Origin: Pelagicoccus sp. SDUM812002
GTDB taxonomy: Bacteria; Verrucomicrobiota; Verrucomicrobiia; Opitutales; Opitutaceae
DNA: 49,966 nt
Reading direction: 5' to 3'
Assembly: GCF_031127835.1 (NCBI RefSeq)
Contig: NZ_JARXHX010000026.1
Coordinates: forward strand, 1-49,966
The notes under the pieces are model-generated. The model had not been told where the DNA came from. It worked only from the letters and a program-made list of their open reading frames with translations, and did not search any database. A program made the translations under genes and the position numbers. Shown here one piece after another: positions 35,433 to 43,381 of this stretch (the stretch's first letter is position 1; each line of letters opens with the position of its first letter).

Positions 35433-37313
35433 ATGAAACTTAGAAATCAATTTAACGTGTCGGTCTTCAGCATGCTCGCCCTTGTTGGGGTCGGTCAAAT
35501 GGCAGCTCATTCCGGTCACGACCATTCGAATACAAGTCAGGCTTCAGAACTTCCACGGGTGATCATCGAGGAGTCGGATACGGTAAACCCGTGGACGGGG
35601 CTCGACCTGAACAACGATCCTAGCAATTTCCAGTTCGCGATCATTACCGATAATACAACTGGCGGACGTGAGGGAGTGCTGGAGGATGCGTTTCGCAAGT
35701 TGAACTGGCTGCAGCCGGAGTTCGTGATGTCGGTGGGGGATTTGATCCAAGGATACACCACGGACCGTAAGCAACTCGACTACGAGTGGAATGAGTTCGA
35801 AGGCTTTGTGGAAAAGCTGCAGATGCCGTTTTTCTATGTGGCGGGAAACCATGACTACACGAACCCCGTGATGGCGGAGGTTTGGAAAGAGCGGTACGGA
35901 GCGAGCTACTACTCTTTCGTTTACCACGACGTCTTTTGTTTGGTACTGAACTCGAATGACGAGGAGCGTCCGCACGCTATGACGCAGGAGCAAGTCGATT
36001 GGGCGCTGCAGGAAATCGAGAAGCATCCGGACCCACGTTGGACCATGATTTTCATCCACACGCCGCTTTGGGATCGGGACGATCCGACCGGGAAGTGGCC
36101 GCAAATCGAGGAGGCTTTGCAGGGCCGCGACTTCACGGTTTTCGCGGGTCACCATCACCGGTACGTCAAGCACAGCCGCAAGGGTAAGGAATTCTTCACA
36201 CTAGCGACCACTGGCGGTAATAGCGGTTTGCGGGGCCCTCGCTTCGGCGAATTCGACCATGTGGTTTGGGTGACTATGACGGATGACGGACCGATTCTCG
36301 CGAATCTGATTCTGGAAGGAATTTGGGATGAAGACGTGCGCGATGAAGAAGTTCGTAAGGTACAAGACGCGTTGATCGATGACGGGTCGCTCGCGTTGCA
36401 GCCTATTCTCTTTCGTAATGACAAGTTCGATACAGGAGAACTTTCGTTTCGCTTCACTAACGACTCGGACTATCCAGTCGAATTCGAGATGCAGATCAAA
36501 CAGCTCGAAAACATCGCAATCAAAGGGAAGCGCTCTGGAAGCTGGAGCCTCCCACCCAACGAGGTTTTGACGCTCGATTACGAGGTTGAGAATGCCAGCT
36601 CAGATTTCGCGGAAGGAATTGCGGCGGAGATGGAATGGAAACTTGCGTTTGAGCGGGGAGAAGAACCGATCCGCTTCCAAGGTTCCGAGTCTCTCTCCGT
36701 AGTGCGCGAGCTAGCGATCCAAAAGGCAAAGAAGGTAACAGTAGACGGAGAGCTCGATGACTGGAAATCGCTGCCGTATCGCTCGCCAGAATTGGCGGAT
36801 TGGCACTACCACCGTCGTTGGGAAGGAGAAGAGGACAGCCGGTTCGAATTCGGTGTTGCGGAAGACGGAGAGTCGCTCCTTGTGGCGGTGAACGTTTTCG
36901 ACGATAGCCTTGCTCTCTCTGAAGATGACGCTCTGTGGGCTCAGGATAGCGTGGCGGTGCAGATCGATCCGAGACCGCGGGCCCTACGCGGGGCGAATCG
37001 GTCTGGGCGCGGTCCACTCATGATAAATGTGGCGCCCGGGCCCGATGGTTCCACTCGAGCGCGGGGCGCACGCGGATATCCAGAGGGTGCTGAGTACGTG
37101 GCCAATCGGACTGGATACGGCTATGCTGTTGAGATTTCCATCCCCCTTGCGTACCTCGACGAACAGGGCGGCGGAGATTGGGATGGTATCCGCTTGAACG
37201 TATTGCTGAACGACAAGGATTTGGAGAAGGACGCGGTGGCTCGCATCTTTTGGAATCCGAGCTGGGATCGCGACGATGCAGTTCCAGGGTCTGGAAGCTT
37301 TTATCGAAGGTAG
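35433..37313 (+). CDS. Secreted metallophosphoesterase with CBM9-like C-terminus
   Basis: A 626-residue protein with a signal peptide and a His-rich mature start (HSGHDHSN). The calcineurin-like domain (about 66-300) has VGDLI (Asp103), AGNHD (139-141), FIHTPLW (His209) and GHHHR (240-242). The first metal motif, normally DxH, is ITDNT at 72-75: the aspartate is kept but the histidine is missing. A C-terminal domain (about 434-626; VDGELDDWKSLPYRSPE onward) resembles CBM9-type beta-sandwich modules. Metallophosphoesterases of this kind hydrolyse phosphate mono- or diesters. Preceded by the TonB receptor and lamin-tail genes on the same strand. Confidence 0.85.
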   Translation: MKLRNQFNVSVFSMLALVGVGQMAAHSGHDHSNTSQASELPRVIIEESDTVNPWTGLDLNNDPSNFQFAIITDNTTGGREGVLEDAFRKLNWLQPEFVMSVGDLIQGYTTDRKQLDYEWNEFEGFVEKLQMPFFYVAGNHDYTNPVMAEVWKERYGASYYSFVYHDVFCLVLNSNDEERPHAMTQEQVDWALQEIEKHPDPRWTMIFIHTPLWDRDDPTGKWPQIEEALQGRDFTVFAGHHHRYVKHSRKGKEFFTLATTGGNSGLRGPRFGEFDHVVWVTMTDDGPILANLILEGIWDEDVRDEEVRKVQDALIDDGSLALQPILFRNDKFDTGELSFRFTNDSDYPVEFEMQIKQLENIAIKGKRSGSWSLPPNEVLTLDYEVENASSDFAEGIAAEMEWKLAFERGEEPIRFQGSESLSVVRELAIQKAKKVTVDGELDDWKSLPYRSPELADWHYHRRWEGEEDSRFEFGVAEDGESLLVAVNVFDDSLALSEDDALWAQDSVAVQIDPRPRALRGANRSGRGPLMINVAPGPDGSTRARGARGYPEGAEYVANRTGYGYAVEISIPLAYLDEQGGGDWDGIRLNVLLNDKDLEKDAVARIFWNPSWDRDDAVPGSGSFYRR

Positions 37314-37326
37314 AAGTAGGTCCTTG

Positions 37327-37367
37327 GGGATTCGCTCTTGGTATGTTTTCGGGAGCGAATCCCTTGT
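37327..37367 (+). terminator. Hairpin after the metallophosphoesterase gene
   Basis: GGGATTCGCTC (37327-37337) is exactly complementary to GAGCGAATCCC (37353-37363) around a 15-base loop, starting 13 bases past the stop. The T-run is poor, so termination efficiency is uncertain. Confidence 0.55.
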
Positions 37368-37472
37368 AGTCCGATGCTGATTCTTCGGTAGTACCGGGGC
37401 CTGTTACGATTCCATTACGGCGGCCACTTATTCTGGAGTTGGGGATATCGAGGGGTAGGGTTTGCGCACTTG

Positions 37473-38492
37473 ATGAACTCAGACCCCTTCAATCGAAACG
37501 TGACGTTAGCGGATGTCGCCCATCTAGCGGGCGTGAACAAGTCGACTGTGTCTCGGGCCTTGCGAGATTGTTCCCATGTGGGAAAAGCGACCCGTGATCG
37601 AGTGCTGAAAGCGGCGGCGGAGCTTGAATATCGCCCGGATCCGACGATTGCCCGCTTGGCGGCGCAGCGATGGCGGAAGGAAGGGCGGGTGGAGCTCGAG
37701 ACCCTGACTGTGCTCTTGGGGGAACGTTCGCCGAGAGCGCTAAGAATAATCGACACGACTCGCGAAATATCCATGAATTATGGATACGAAATGGATGCAG
37801 TTTTCTTCGACGATTTCGTGAGTAATGCTTCCTTGGTGCGCATGTTGGAGTATCGCGGGGCGAAGAAGATTTTGGTGTTTGGTTTCAAAGAGGGCGATTT
37901 ACTGGATTCAAATCTACTGGAACGATTTGCGGTGATCAATTGTGGATCGATCTTGGAACAGCCTGTTTGCTCAATCGATTTGGATTGGAGGCGAATGCTT
38001 GATATAGCTGTGGAGCACTTGGAAGGCTATGGCAGAAAACGAATAGGATTGAGCGTGTTAGGTGCGGAAGAACGGGAGCAAGGAATCTTGGACTCCAGAT
38101 TTGGAGAGCTGTTTGCAGGAAGGGGGGGTGGTATTCCGGTTCTAGGTAGCTCGCGAATTGGAAGTCGAAATGGCGTGGGTGACATATTGTCATGGTACTG
38201 CGAATACAAGTTGGATGGAATTGTTTGTTTGAGTTCGCAGCCTTCAGAGTTGCTCTCTGACTTAAAGGTTCAGGACGTCCCGGTCGTCTACTTAGAAACA
38301 TCTGGTGAAGATTGTAGTGGGATGACCGCAGGCTTTTGTTGTGGAGAGCAGCTGGTCGTCGAGAGGGCAATCCAACTGTTGCAATTGTCGAAAACACTGA
38401 GTTCGAAAAGTCGAATGGAGCTGCATCATATCGTTCCGGACTGGCGTGTTCCCGCGGAACTGGAGAAGTCTCTTTGCCTATCTGGAGCATGA
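37473..38492 (+). CDS. LacI-family transcriptional regulator
   Basis: A 339-residue regulator with the LacI helix-turn-helix near the N-terminus: VTLADVAHLAGVNKSTVSRALRD followed by the hinge helix YRPDPTIARLAAQRW. A periplasmic-binding-protein-like sensor domain follows, divergent in sequence but with SIDLDW, GYGRKRIGLSV and MELHHIVPDWRVPAEL in family positions. LacI regulators bind palindromic operators and respond to small effectors, usually sugars. The ATG at 37473 is chosen over the TTG three bases upstream. It lies between the phosphoesterase and the glycerophosphodiesterase and may regulate this locus. Confidence 0.9.
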   Translation: MNSDPFNRNVTLADVAHLAGVNKSTVSRALRDCSHVGKATRDRVLKAAAELEYRPDPTIARLAAQRWRKEGRVELETLTVLLGERSPRALRIIDTTREISMNYGYEMDAVFFDDFVSNASLVRMLEYRGAKKILVFGFKEGDLLDSNLLERFAVINCGSILEQPVCSIDLDWRRMLDIAVEHLEGYGRKRIGLSVLGAEEREQGILDSRFGELFAGRGGGIPVLGSSRIGSRNGVGDILSWYCEYKLDGIVCLSSQPSELLSDLKVQDVPVVYLETSGEDCSGMTAGFCCGEQLVVERAIQLLQLSKTLSSKSRMELHHIVPDWRVPAELEKSLCLSGA

Positions 38493-38521
38493 TTTGAAGG
38501 TGAGCACTTTGTATTGAAATT

Positions 38522-39319
38522 ATGAAACACGGATTAATTCTATTGCTGCTTCTTGTAGCTAACCTGCAAGCGAAGGACGCTTTGGTGATTGCTCACCGAG
38601 GGGCCTCGGCGTATGCCCCCGAGAACACGCTTCCCGCGTTCAAGTTGGCTTGGGAATTGGATGCCGATGCGATCGAAGGAGACTTTCACCTGACCGCTGA
38701 TGGTGAGATCGTTTGTATCCACGATTACTCGATCAAGAAATATACGGGCGTAGATAAGCGGGTGGAGGACATGACGCTTGCAGAATTACGCGGCTACGAC
38801 TTCGGGAAATGGGTTGGCGAGAAGTGGATCAATACTTCCATTCCGACGTTGAGCGAGGTACTGGAAACGGTCCCGACAGGGAAGTCGATGTTTGTGGAAA
38901 TAAAGTGCGGCCCGGAGATCGTGCCTGAGTTACTGGAGCAGGTGAAGGCTTCCGGGCTAGAGGGAGATCAGGTCACGTTTATTTCCTTCAACGAGAAGGT
39001 CGTAAAGCGATTGAAGAAAGAGGCTCCGCAACACACTGCTAATTGGCTTGTGTCCGTAAAGCGGGACGAGCGGGGCCGCTTGGAGCCGCGCATGGGGAAA
39101 TTGATGCGTGTGCTCAGAAAGAGCAAGGTAGATGGCATTAGCACGCGAGCGAACGAGGTAGTGGATTCAGCCTTTGTGACGCTGTTCAAGAAGAAGGGAC
39201 TTGGCTATCACGTTTGGACTGTCGATGACCCGCAATACGCTTTGGCTCTCCTGGAAATAGGCGCGGAAACGATCACCACGAATAAGCCGGATGTGATCCT
39301 TTCGGCCCTGGGCCGTTAA
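38522..39319 (+). CDS. Secreted glycerophosphodiester phosphodiesterase
   Basis: A 265-residue GDPD enzyme that splits glycerophosphodiesters into glycerol 3-phosphate and an alcohol. A signal peptide spans residues 1-18. The TIM-barrel catalytic motifs are complete: HRGASAYAPENT with catalytic His25, IEGDFHLTADG (metal-binding Glu52 and Asp54) and CIHDY with His67, then a later FVEIKCG. Being secreted, it acts in the periplasm or outside the cell. It follows the LacI-family gene by 29 bases, so the two are probably co-transcribed. Together with the TonB receptor and metallophosphoesterase it suggests use of phospholipid head-group diesters. Confidence 0.93.
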   Translation: MKHGLILLLLLVANLQAKDALVIAHRGASAYAPENTLPAFKLAWELDADAIEGDFHLTADGEIVCIHDYSIKKYTGVDKRVEDMTLAELRGYDFGKWVGEKWINTSIPTLSEVLETVPTGKSMFVEIKCGPEIVPELLEQVKASGLEGDQVTFISFNEKVVKRLKKEAPQHTANWLVSVKRDERGRLEPRMGKLMRVLRKSKVDGISTRANEVVDSAFVTLFKKKGLGYHVWTVDDPQYALALLEIGAETITTNKPDVILSALGR

Positions 39320-39834
39320 GTGGTGGAGCCCCGCGATTAGTCGTATTCTCTTTATTCATACATCGTGTGTTTCGGGGAGGAAGATCGACTGGAGTACCGG
39401 CATCGGATGAATCCTTGATTTCCGCTGCGACTGGAGAAATCGTAGCTTAGGGAGTGCAGCGAGTCTCGTTGGTAGTCTGCGAGAAGTGAAACGACAACTT
39501 ATGTAGGAGCCCTTTGGGTCCTTTTGAGGATGCATTGCGGTGCGTTGAGTTGGTTTGGTGTTTTAATGATGTCGATTGTTCTCAGCCAGAGGCATGTATT
39601 CGCTTCTCCAGCATAAGTGACCGAATGAATCCGTCACAGTGTGATCTTCCAAGGAGAAGACACGAGTAACAGCAAATCCCGGAACTTGAGACAGCCTCGT
39701 TGCGGCGGAGAAGACGCGAAAAGGCTCTTGTAAGAACACTTTCGAAAACACCAAAAAGTGTTGAAACAAATAATACACATACGTTCTTGACGAAAAACCC
39801 TATAGCAGGGTCGACCTTCTGGGTATGACTCCCC
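39320..39834. other. 515-bp region without a supported gene
   Basis: No coding region is convincing on either strand; the minus-strand open frames here have unnatural composition. AACACTTT (39735-39742) and AAAGTGTT (39755-39762) form an eight-base inverted repeat with a 12-base loop just upstream of the receiver gene. Otherwise nothing is recognised. It could hold a decayed kinase gene or only regulatory sequence. Confidence 0.5.
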
Positions 39835-40263
39835 ATGGTTCATGCGGAGGAAGGCGAGCCGGAGTCTAAGGCGAGCGTTTTAGAACGGCCCAAAAAACTC
39901 GTTAAGCGCAGGGCGTTAGTGGTGGACGATATCGAGGCAAATCGAGTTCTTGCAGCCAGAATGCTCGAAGAGCTCAATTGCGAAGTGGACGTAGCGGGGT
40001 CCGGGGTTGAGGCAATCGAGAAGGCGAGAGGGACGCGTTACGATGTGGTTTTTATGGATCTTCGAATGCCTGTTGTGAGTGGGATCGAGACCGTCGAAAC
40101 TATTCGGAAAGAGTGTCCTGAAAATACTGATACATGTTTCATCGCCTTGTCTGCGTTCCTGTCGGATTCGGTGATCGATGAGTGTGAAAAGGCAGGAATT
40201 GGGCACTATATCAGCAAACCTATCGTCTCCGAGCGAATGGCGGACGTGGTGTCGAATCTCTGA
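39835..40263 (+). CDS. Stand-alone response-regulator receiver domain
   Basis: A 142-residue protein consisting of a charged 25-residue head and one receiver domain. The acidic pocket is in ALVVDDIEANR, the phospho-acceptor is Asp75 in VVFMDLRMP, the conserved Ser is in FIALSAF, and the Lys is in YISKPI. There is no output domain. The N-terminal tail (PESKASVLERPKKLVKR) resembles the linker that joins kinase and receiver in hybrid histidine kinases, so this may derive from one. No kinase gene is adjacent. Confidence 0.88.
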   Translation: MVHAEEGEPESKASVLERPKKLVKRRALVVDDIEANRVLAARMLEELNCEVDVAGSGVEAIEKARGTRYDVVFMDLRMPVVSGIETVETIRKECPENTDTCFIALSAFLSDSVIDECEKAGIGHYISKPIVSERMADVVSNL

Positions 40264-40333
40264 GGCTTAGATCCTCGAATCGAAGAGCAAACGCCCCGGC
40301 GGAAATCAGGTTCCTGGATGGGCTCTAGTCGGT

Positions 40334-40717
40334 TTAGAGCATTGGGATCCCGCGTTTACAGAGCTGGATGCAGAATCCCCACGGGTCGCGAAGCATGACG
40401 AGGTGGGATCCGTCGTCGGTCTTAACTTCTTCGGCGAATGTGGCGCCAGCTGCTTCGAGGCGAGTTCGGTCAGCGTCTGGATTTTCCGAGACGAAAGCGA
40501 GATGCAGGATCAAGGCGTTCATGCTGCGGTAATCCGGAACTTCGTCGACGGGATTGTTATAGATCTCAACCATCACGTCCCCGGAGGAATCTTTGAGAAA
40601 GTGGGTGTAGGGCGCTTGGTCCAGCTTGCGGGAGATGCTCATGCCGCAGTTTTCGACGTACCAGTTGGCGACGGCATTTGGCTCGGAGACGTTTACGGCG
40701 AAGTGCTCGATTTTCAT
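40334..40717 (-). CDS. VOC family protein (glyoxalase/dioxygenase superfamily)
   Basis: A 127-residue vicinal oxygen chelate fold protein: MKIEHFAVNVSEPNAVANWYVENCGM opening, a central segment ALILHLAFV, and LRDPWGFCIQLCKR at the end. Metal ligands would be His5, Glu51-type and His72-type residues with the C-terminal position replaced by Gln, as in several VOC subfamilies. Reaction unknown. It is 27 bases downstream of the SGNH hydrolase gene on the same strand, so likely the same operon. Confidence 0.85.
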   Translation of the reverse strand: MKIEHFAVNVSEPNAVANWYVENCGMSISRKLDQAPYTHFLKDSSGDVMVEIYNNPVDEVPDYRSMNALILHLAFVSENPDADRTRLEAAGATFAEEVKTDDGSHLVMLRDPWGFCIQLCKRGIPML

Positions 40718-40744
40718 AGGGCTTTAGGGGAGGGAAAGGGCCCT

Positions 40745-41392
40745 TCAGTCAATTGCATTCATGAAGGCCTGAGCAATTGCCATGTGGCCGACAGTGGAAG
40801 GGTGGACCCGGTCCCAAGCAATTTCAGCGGGATGCGTTTGCTCGGTTAGTTGATCCATAGCGGCTTGGGAGTCGACGAAAAGGGCGTCGAATTCCTTGGC
40901 GACTTTCCTAGCGATCGCTCCGTACTCGTCCATGCGAGCTCGCATCGGGTCTACTTTGTTGGGTTCGATAAAATAGGGCGAAATGATGACGAGCCCTTGT
41001 AGGGCAGGGCGCGTCTTTGCTAGAAGGCTCCGGTAGGTTTGCTCGTATTCCAGCGGGAGGACGTGAGCTTCGATGCGATGCGGTTGGTCGAATTGTCGCC
41101 AAACATCGTTGATCCCGATTTTAACGGAGAGCCATTGAGGAGCTAGGTCGAGGACGTCTCTTTTCCAACGGGCGGCAAGGTCGCGGATCGTGTTGCCGCT
41201 GAGGCCGAGGTTCAGTATCCGAACTCTGGATGCGGGATCACTGCTTTGGATCAGGGAGTTGACGAGATTTACGTAGCCATGGCCGAGTCCAGTGGTGTTG
41301 CACCAAGGAGTCGGCTCGCCGCTCTGGTCTCGTCCTGCATCGGTGATAGAGTCGCCGATGAAGAGAAGCTTTGTTTGCTGAGGTAGTCTCAT
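40745..41392 (-). CDS. SGNH/GDSL-family hydrolase
   Basis: A 215-residue esterase-fold protein. Block I FIGDSITDAGRD holds the nucleophile serine, block II has GLSGNTIRDL, block III KIGINDVW, and block V DRVHPSTVGH carries the catalytic Asp and His. No signal peptide, so it is cytoplasmic. Homologues hydrolyse ester bonds such as acetyl groups on sugars; substrate is not readable. Divergent from the sugar symporter across a 470-bp gap, which may fit a carbohydrate-deacetylation role. Confidence 0.9.
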   Translation of the reverse strand: MRLPQQTKLLFIGDSITDAGRDQSGEPTPWCNTTGLGHGYVNLVNSLIQSSDPASRVRILNLGLSGNTIRDLAARWKRDVLDLAPQWLSVKIGINDVWRQFDQPHRIEAHVLPLEYEQTYRSLLAKTRPALQGLVIISPYFIEPNKVDPMRARMDEYGAIARKVAKEFDALFVDSQAAMDQLTEQTHPAEIAWDRVHPSTVGHMAIAQAFMNAID

Positions 41393-41862
41393 ATGCTAGG
41401 AGTTCACTGTTTGAGGCGAGACGCAGGGTCAAGCGAGGTAAAAGGAGCGGCGTGGTTTGCTCCTTTGAAATAATTTTATTCCACTCATTAAAGTTGCATT
41501 AAATTGCATCAAATAAATTCTGGCTTTTGAAAAATGGATTACTTACCCCGAGCTTTCCTTCTAGCGTCTAATTTGATGTCACTCTCCTTGGGTGGCGCTA
41601 GTGGCCTTGAGGATTCGTCACAAGCTTTGGCGAAAGCAGATCAGCGACAGTTTGCTGGCGGCACTTCAGAAAGGGGTCGCGTATTTCGGCACTGGTATGG
41701 ACAGCATCCGGATCGCGACGAAGGAGCGACTACCTGCCTTGCGAAGATGGTCGAAGCGCGTATCGCTATTATGGCGACGCAACGTGACACTTCGTCCTGG
41801 CGATACCTGAAGTCGCCCCTCGTTTAGGCTTCTCGCCCTTAGCATTCATTCTACTTATCCCG
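41393..41862. other. 470-bp region upstream of the sugar symporter
   Basis: The AT-rich stretch near 41465-41525 contains a repeated TTGCAT (spaced by four bases) and is a good place for divergent promoters. The rest (about 41540-41830) has open frames on several strands with no recognisable family. It could be a decayed gene or an extragenic repeat; nothing is supported. Confidence 0.4.
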
Positions 41863-43323
41863 ATGTCCAAGCCCCCGCTAAAGACTTCCCACGAAGACCG
41901 CATACCCATCTCTCGCAAGCTAACCTACGGCATGGGGGCCCTCGCCAATAACTTATTGGGGGCAGCGATTGGAATGATGTCTATAGTCCTCATTACGGGC
42001 TTGAAAATGAATCCAGCGGTGGTTGGCGCGTTGATGGCGATTCCACGGCTCACGGATGCCCTCACGGATCCCTTGATGGGCTACATTTCAGACCACACCA
42101 AATCGCGGTGGGGGCGCCGCAAGCCTTATATCTTTGCGGGAGCGATATTGTCCGGGGTGATTTTCGCCTTCCTCTGGCAACTACCTGCAGGCCACAGCGA
42201 GAGCTTTTACTTTTGGTACTTTCTGGGAGGGTCGATTCTTTTCTACCTAGCTTACACGGTGTTTGCCACTCCATGGGTGGCGATGGGCTATGAGCTCACG
42301 CCGGACTATAACGAGCGCACCCGCCTGATGGGGGTTGCTAACTTCATCGGGCAATTCGCTTGGGTGGCGGTACCATGGTTCTACGCCATCATGGAGAATG
42401 ATGCGCTCTTCGAGGATGCGGTGGCGGGCGCTAGGGGGCTTGCGATCGCGATCGGAGTCTTCGTCGCCATTGTTGGCGTGCTGCCGGCACTTTTTTGCAA
42501 AGAACGTTTCAAGGAAGCGAGTGAGCGTGGAGCGGTTGCCAAAGAATCACCCCTTGAGGGCTTGGCGAAAAATGCCCTCAATTTTGGGAAAGGTTTTTTG
42601 ATCACAATCCGCTTTCCGCCGTTTCTCAAACTTTGCGGCGCGACTTTCCTTGTCTTTAACGGATTCATGCTGGTGTCAGCTTTTTCTTCGTATGTAATTA
42701 TCTACTACATATTCTCGGGCGATCAGGACTTGGGAGCGGAGTACATCGGTTGGTTCGGCACGGTGTCGTCGATCAGTACTTTCTGCGTTATTTTCCTAGT
42801 GACATGGATCTCCACTCGTATCGGAAAGCGACAGACCTTCTTTCTCGCGACCGGCGTATCCATCGTGGGCTACGGTCTGAAATGGTTTTGCTATAATCCA
42901 GACCATCCCAATCTTCTGCTCCTTCCTGCTCCGTTAATCGCGTTTGGATTGGGGGGCTTATTTACCTTAATGGGATCGATGGTGGCAGACGTTTGCGATT
43001 TAGATGAGATTGCAACGGGCGAGCGGCGGGAAGGGATGTTCGGCTCCATCTTTTGGTGGGTGGTGAAACTGGGCATGGCCTTGGCTCTCGCATTGTCAGG
43101 CATCTTGCTGAACGCGACAGGCTTCGAGGTGGAGCTGGAAGGCGATCAAACAGAGCGAGCTTTATTGTTGATGCGTGTATTCGATTTTCTGGTACCGATG
43201 GTAACATCAGGAATCGCAATCTGGATTATCGCGACCTATCGTTTGACGGAAGAAAAAGCCCTCGAGGTGCGCAACGAGCTCGAGAGGCGTCGTACGACCA
43301 GGGTGAAAAATTGCAGCAGATGA
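41863..43323 (+). CDS. GPH-family (MelB-like) sugar:cation symporter
   Basis: A 486-residue, about 12-helix transporter of the glycoside-pentoside-hexuronide:cation symporter family. The hallmark is the first loop RLTDALTDPLMGYISDHTKSRWGRRKPYI, which carries the conserved Asp residues and the RxGRR basic motif. YELTPDYNERTRLMG and the later MVADVCDLDEIATGERREGMFGSIFWWVVKLG segment are also diagnostic. It couples sugar uptake to H+ or Na+ in the inner membrane. Convergent with pyruvate carboxylase. Substrate cannot be deduced. Confidence 0.93.
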   Translation: MSKPPLKTSHEDRIPISRKLTYGMGALANNLLGAAIGMMSIVLITGLKMNPAVVGALMAIPRLTDALTDPLMGYISDHTKSRWGRRKPYIFAGAILSGVIFAFLWQLPAGHSESFYFWYFLGGSILFYLAYTVFATPWVAMGYELTPDYNERTRLMGVANFIGQFAWVAVPWFYAIMENDALFEDAVAGARGLAIAIGVFVAIVGVLPALFCKERFKEASERGAVAKESPLEGLAKNALNFGKGFLITIRFPPFLKLCGATFLVFNGFMLVSAFSSYVIIYYIFSGDQDLGAEYIGWFGTVSSISTFCVIFLVTWISTRIGKRQTFFLATGVSIVGYGLKWFCYNPDHPNLLLLPAPLIAFGLGGLFTLMGSMVADVCDLDEIATGERREGMFGSIFWWVVKLGMALALALSGILLNATGFEVELEGDQTERALLLMRVFDFLVPMVTSGIAIWIIATYRLTEEKALEVRNELERRRTTRVKNCSR

Positions 43324-43381
43324 AGGGAGTGCGGAACGCTGCTCGGGGCTTCGAAAGGTAATTAGCTTTCTTCTCGAAGGA

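Noticed and set aside
39563-39836. Minus-strand open frames upstream of the receiver gene
   Set aside because: Several overlapping frames with no family likeness and no start signal; treated as non-coding.
41534-41827. Open frames upstream of the sugar symporter
   Set aside because: Two overlapping plus-strand frames compete and neither resembles a known family.
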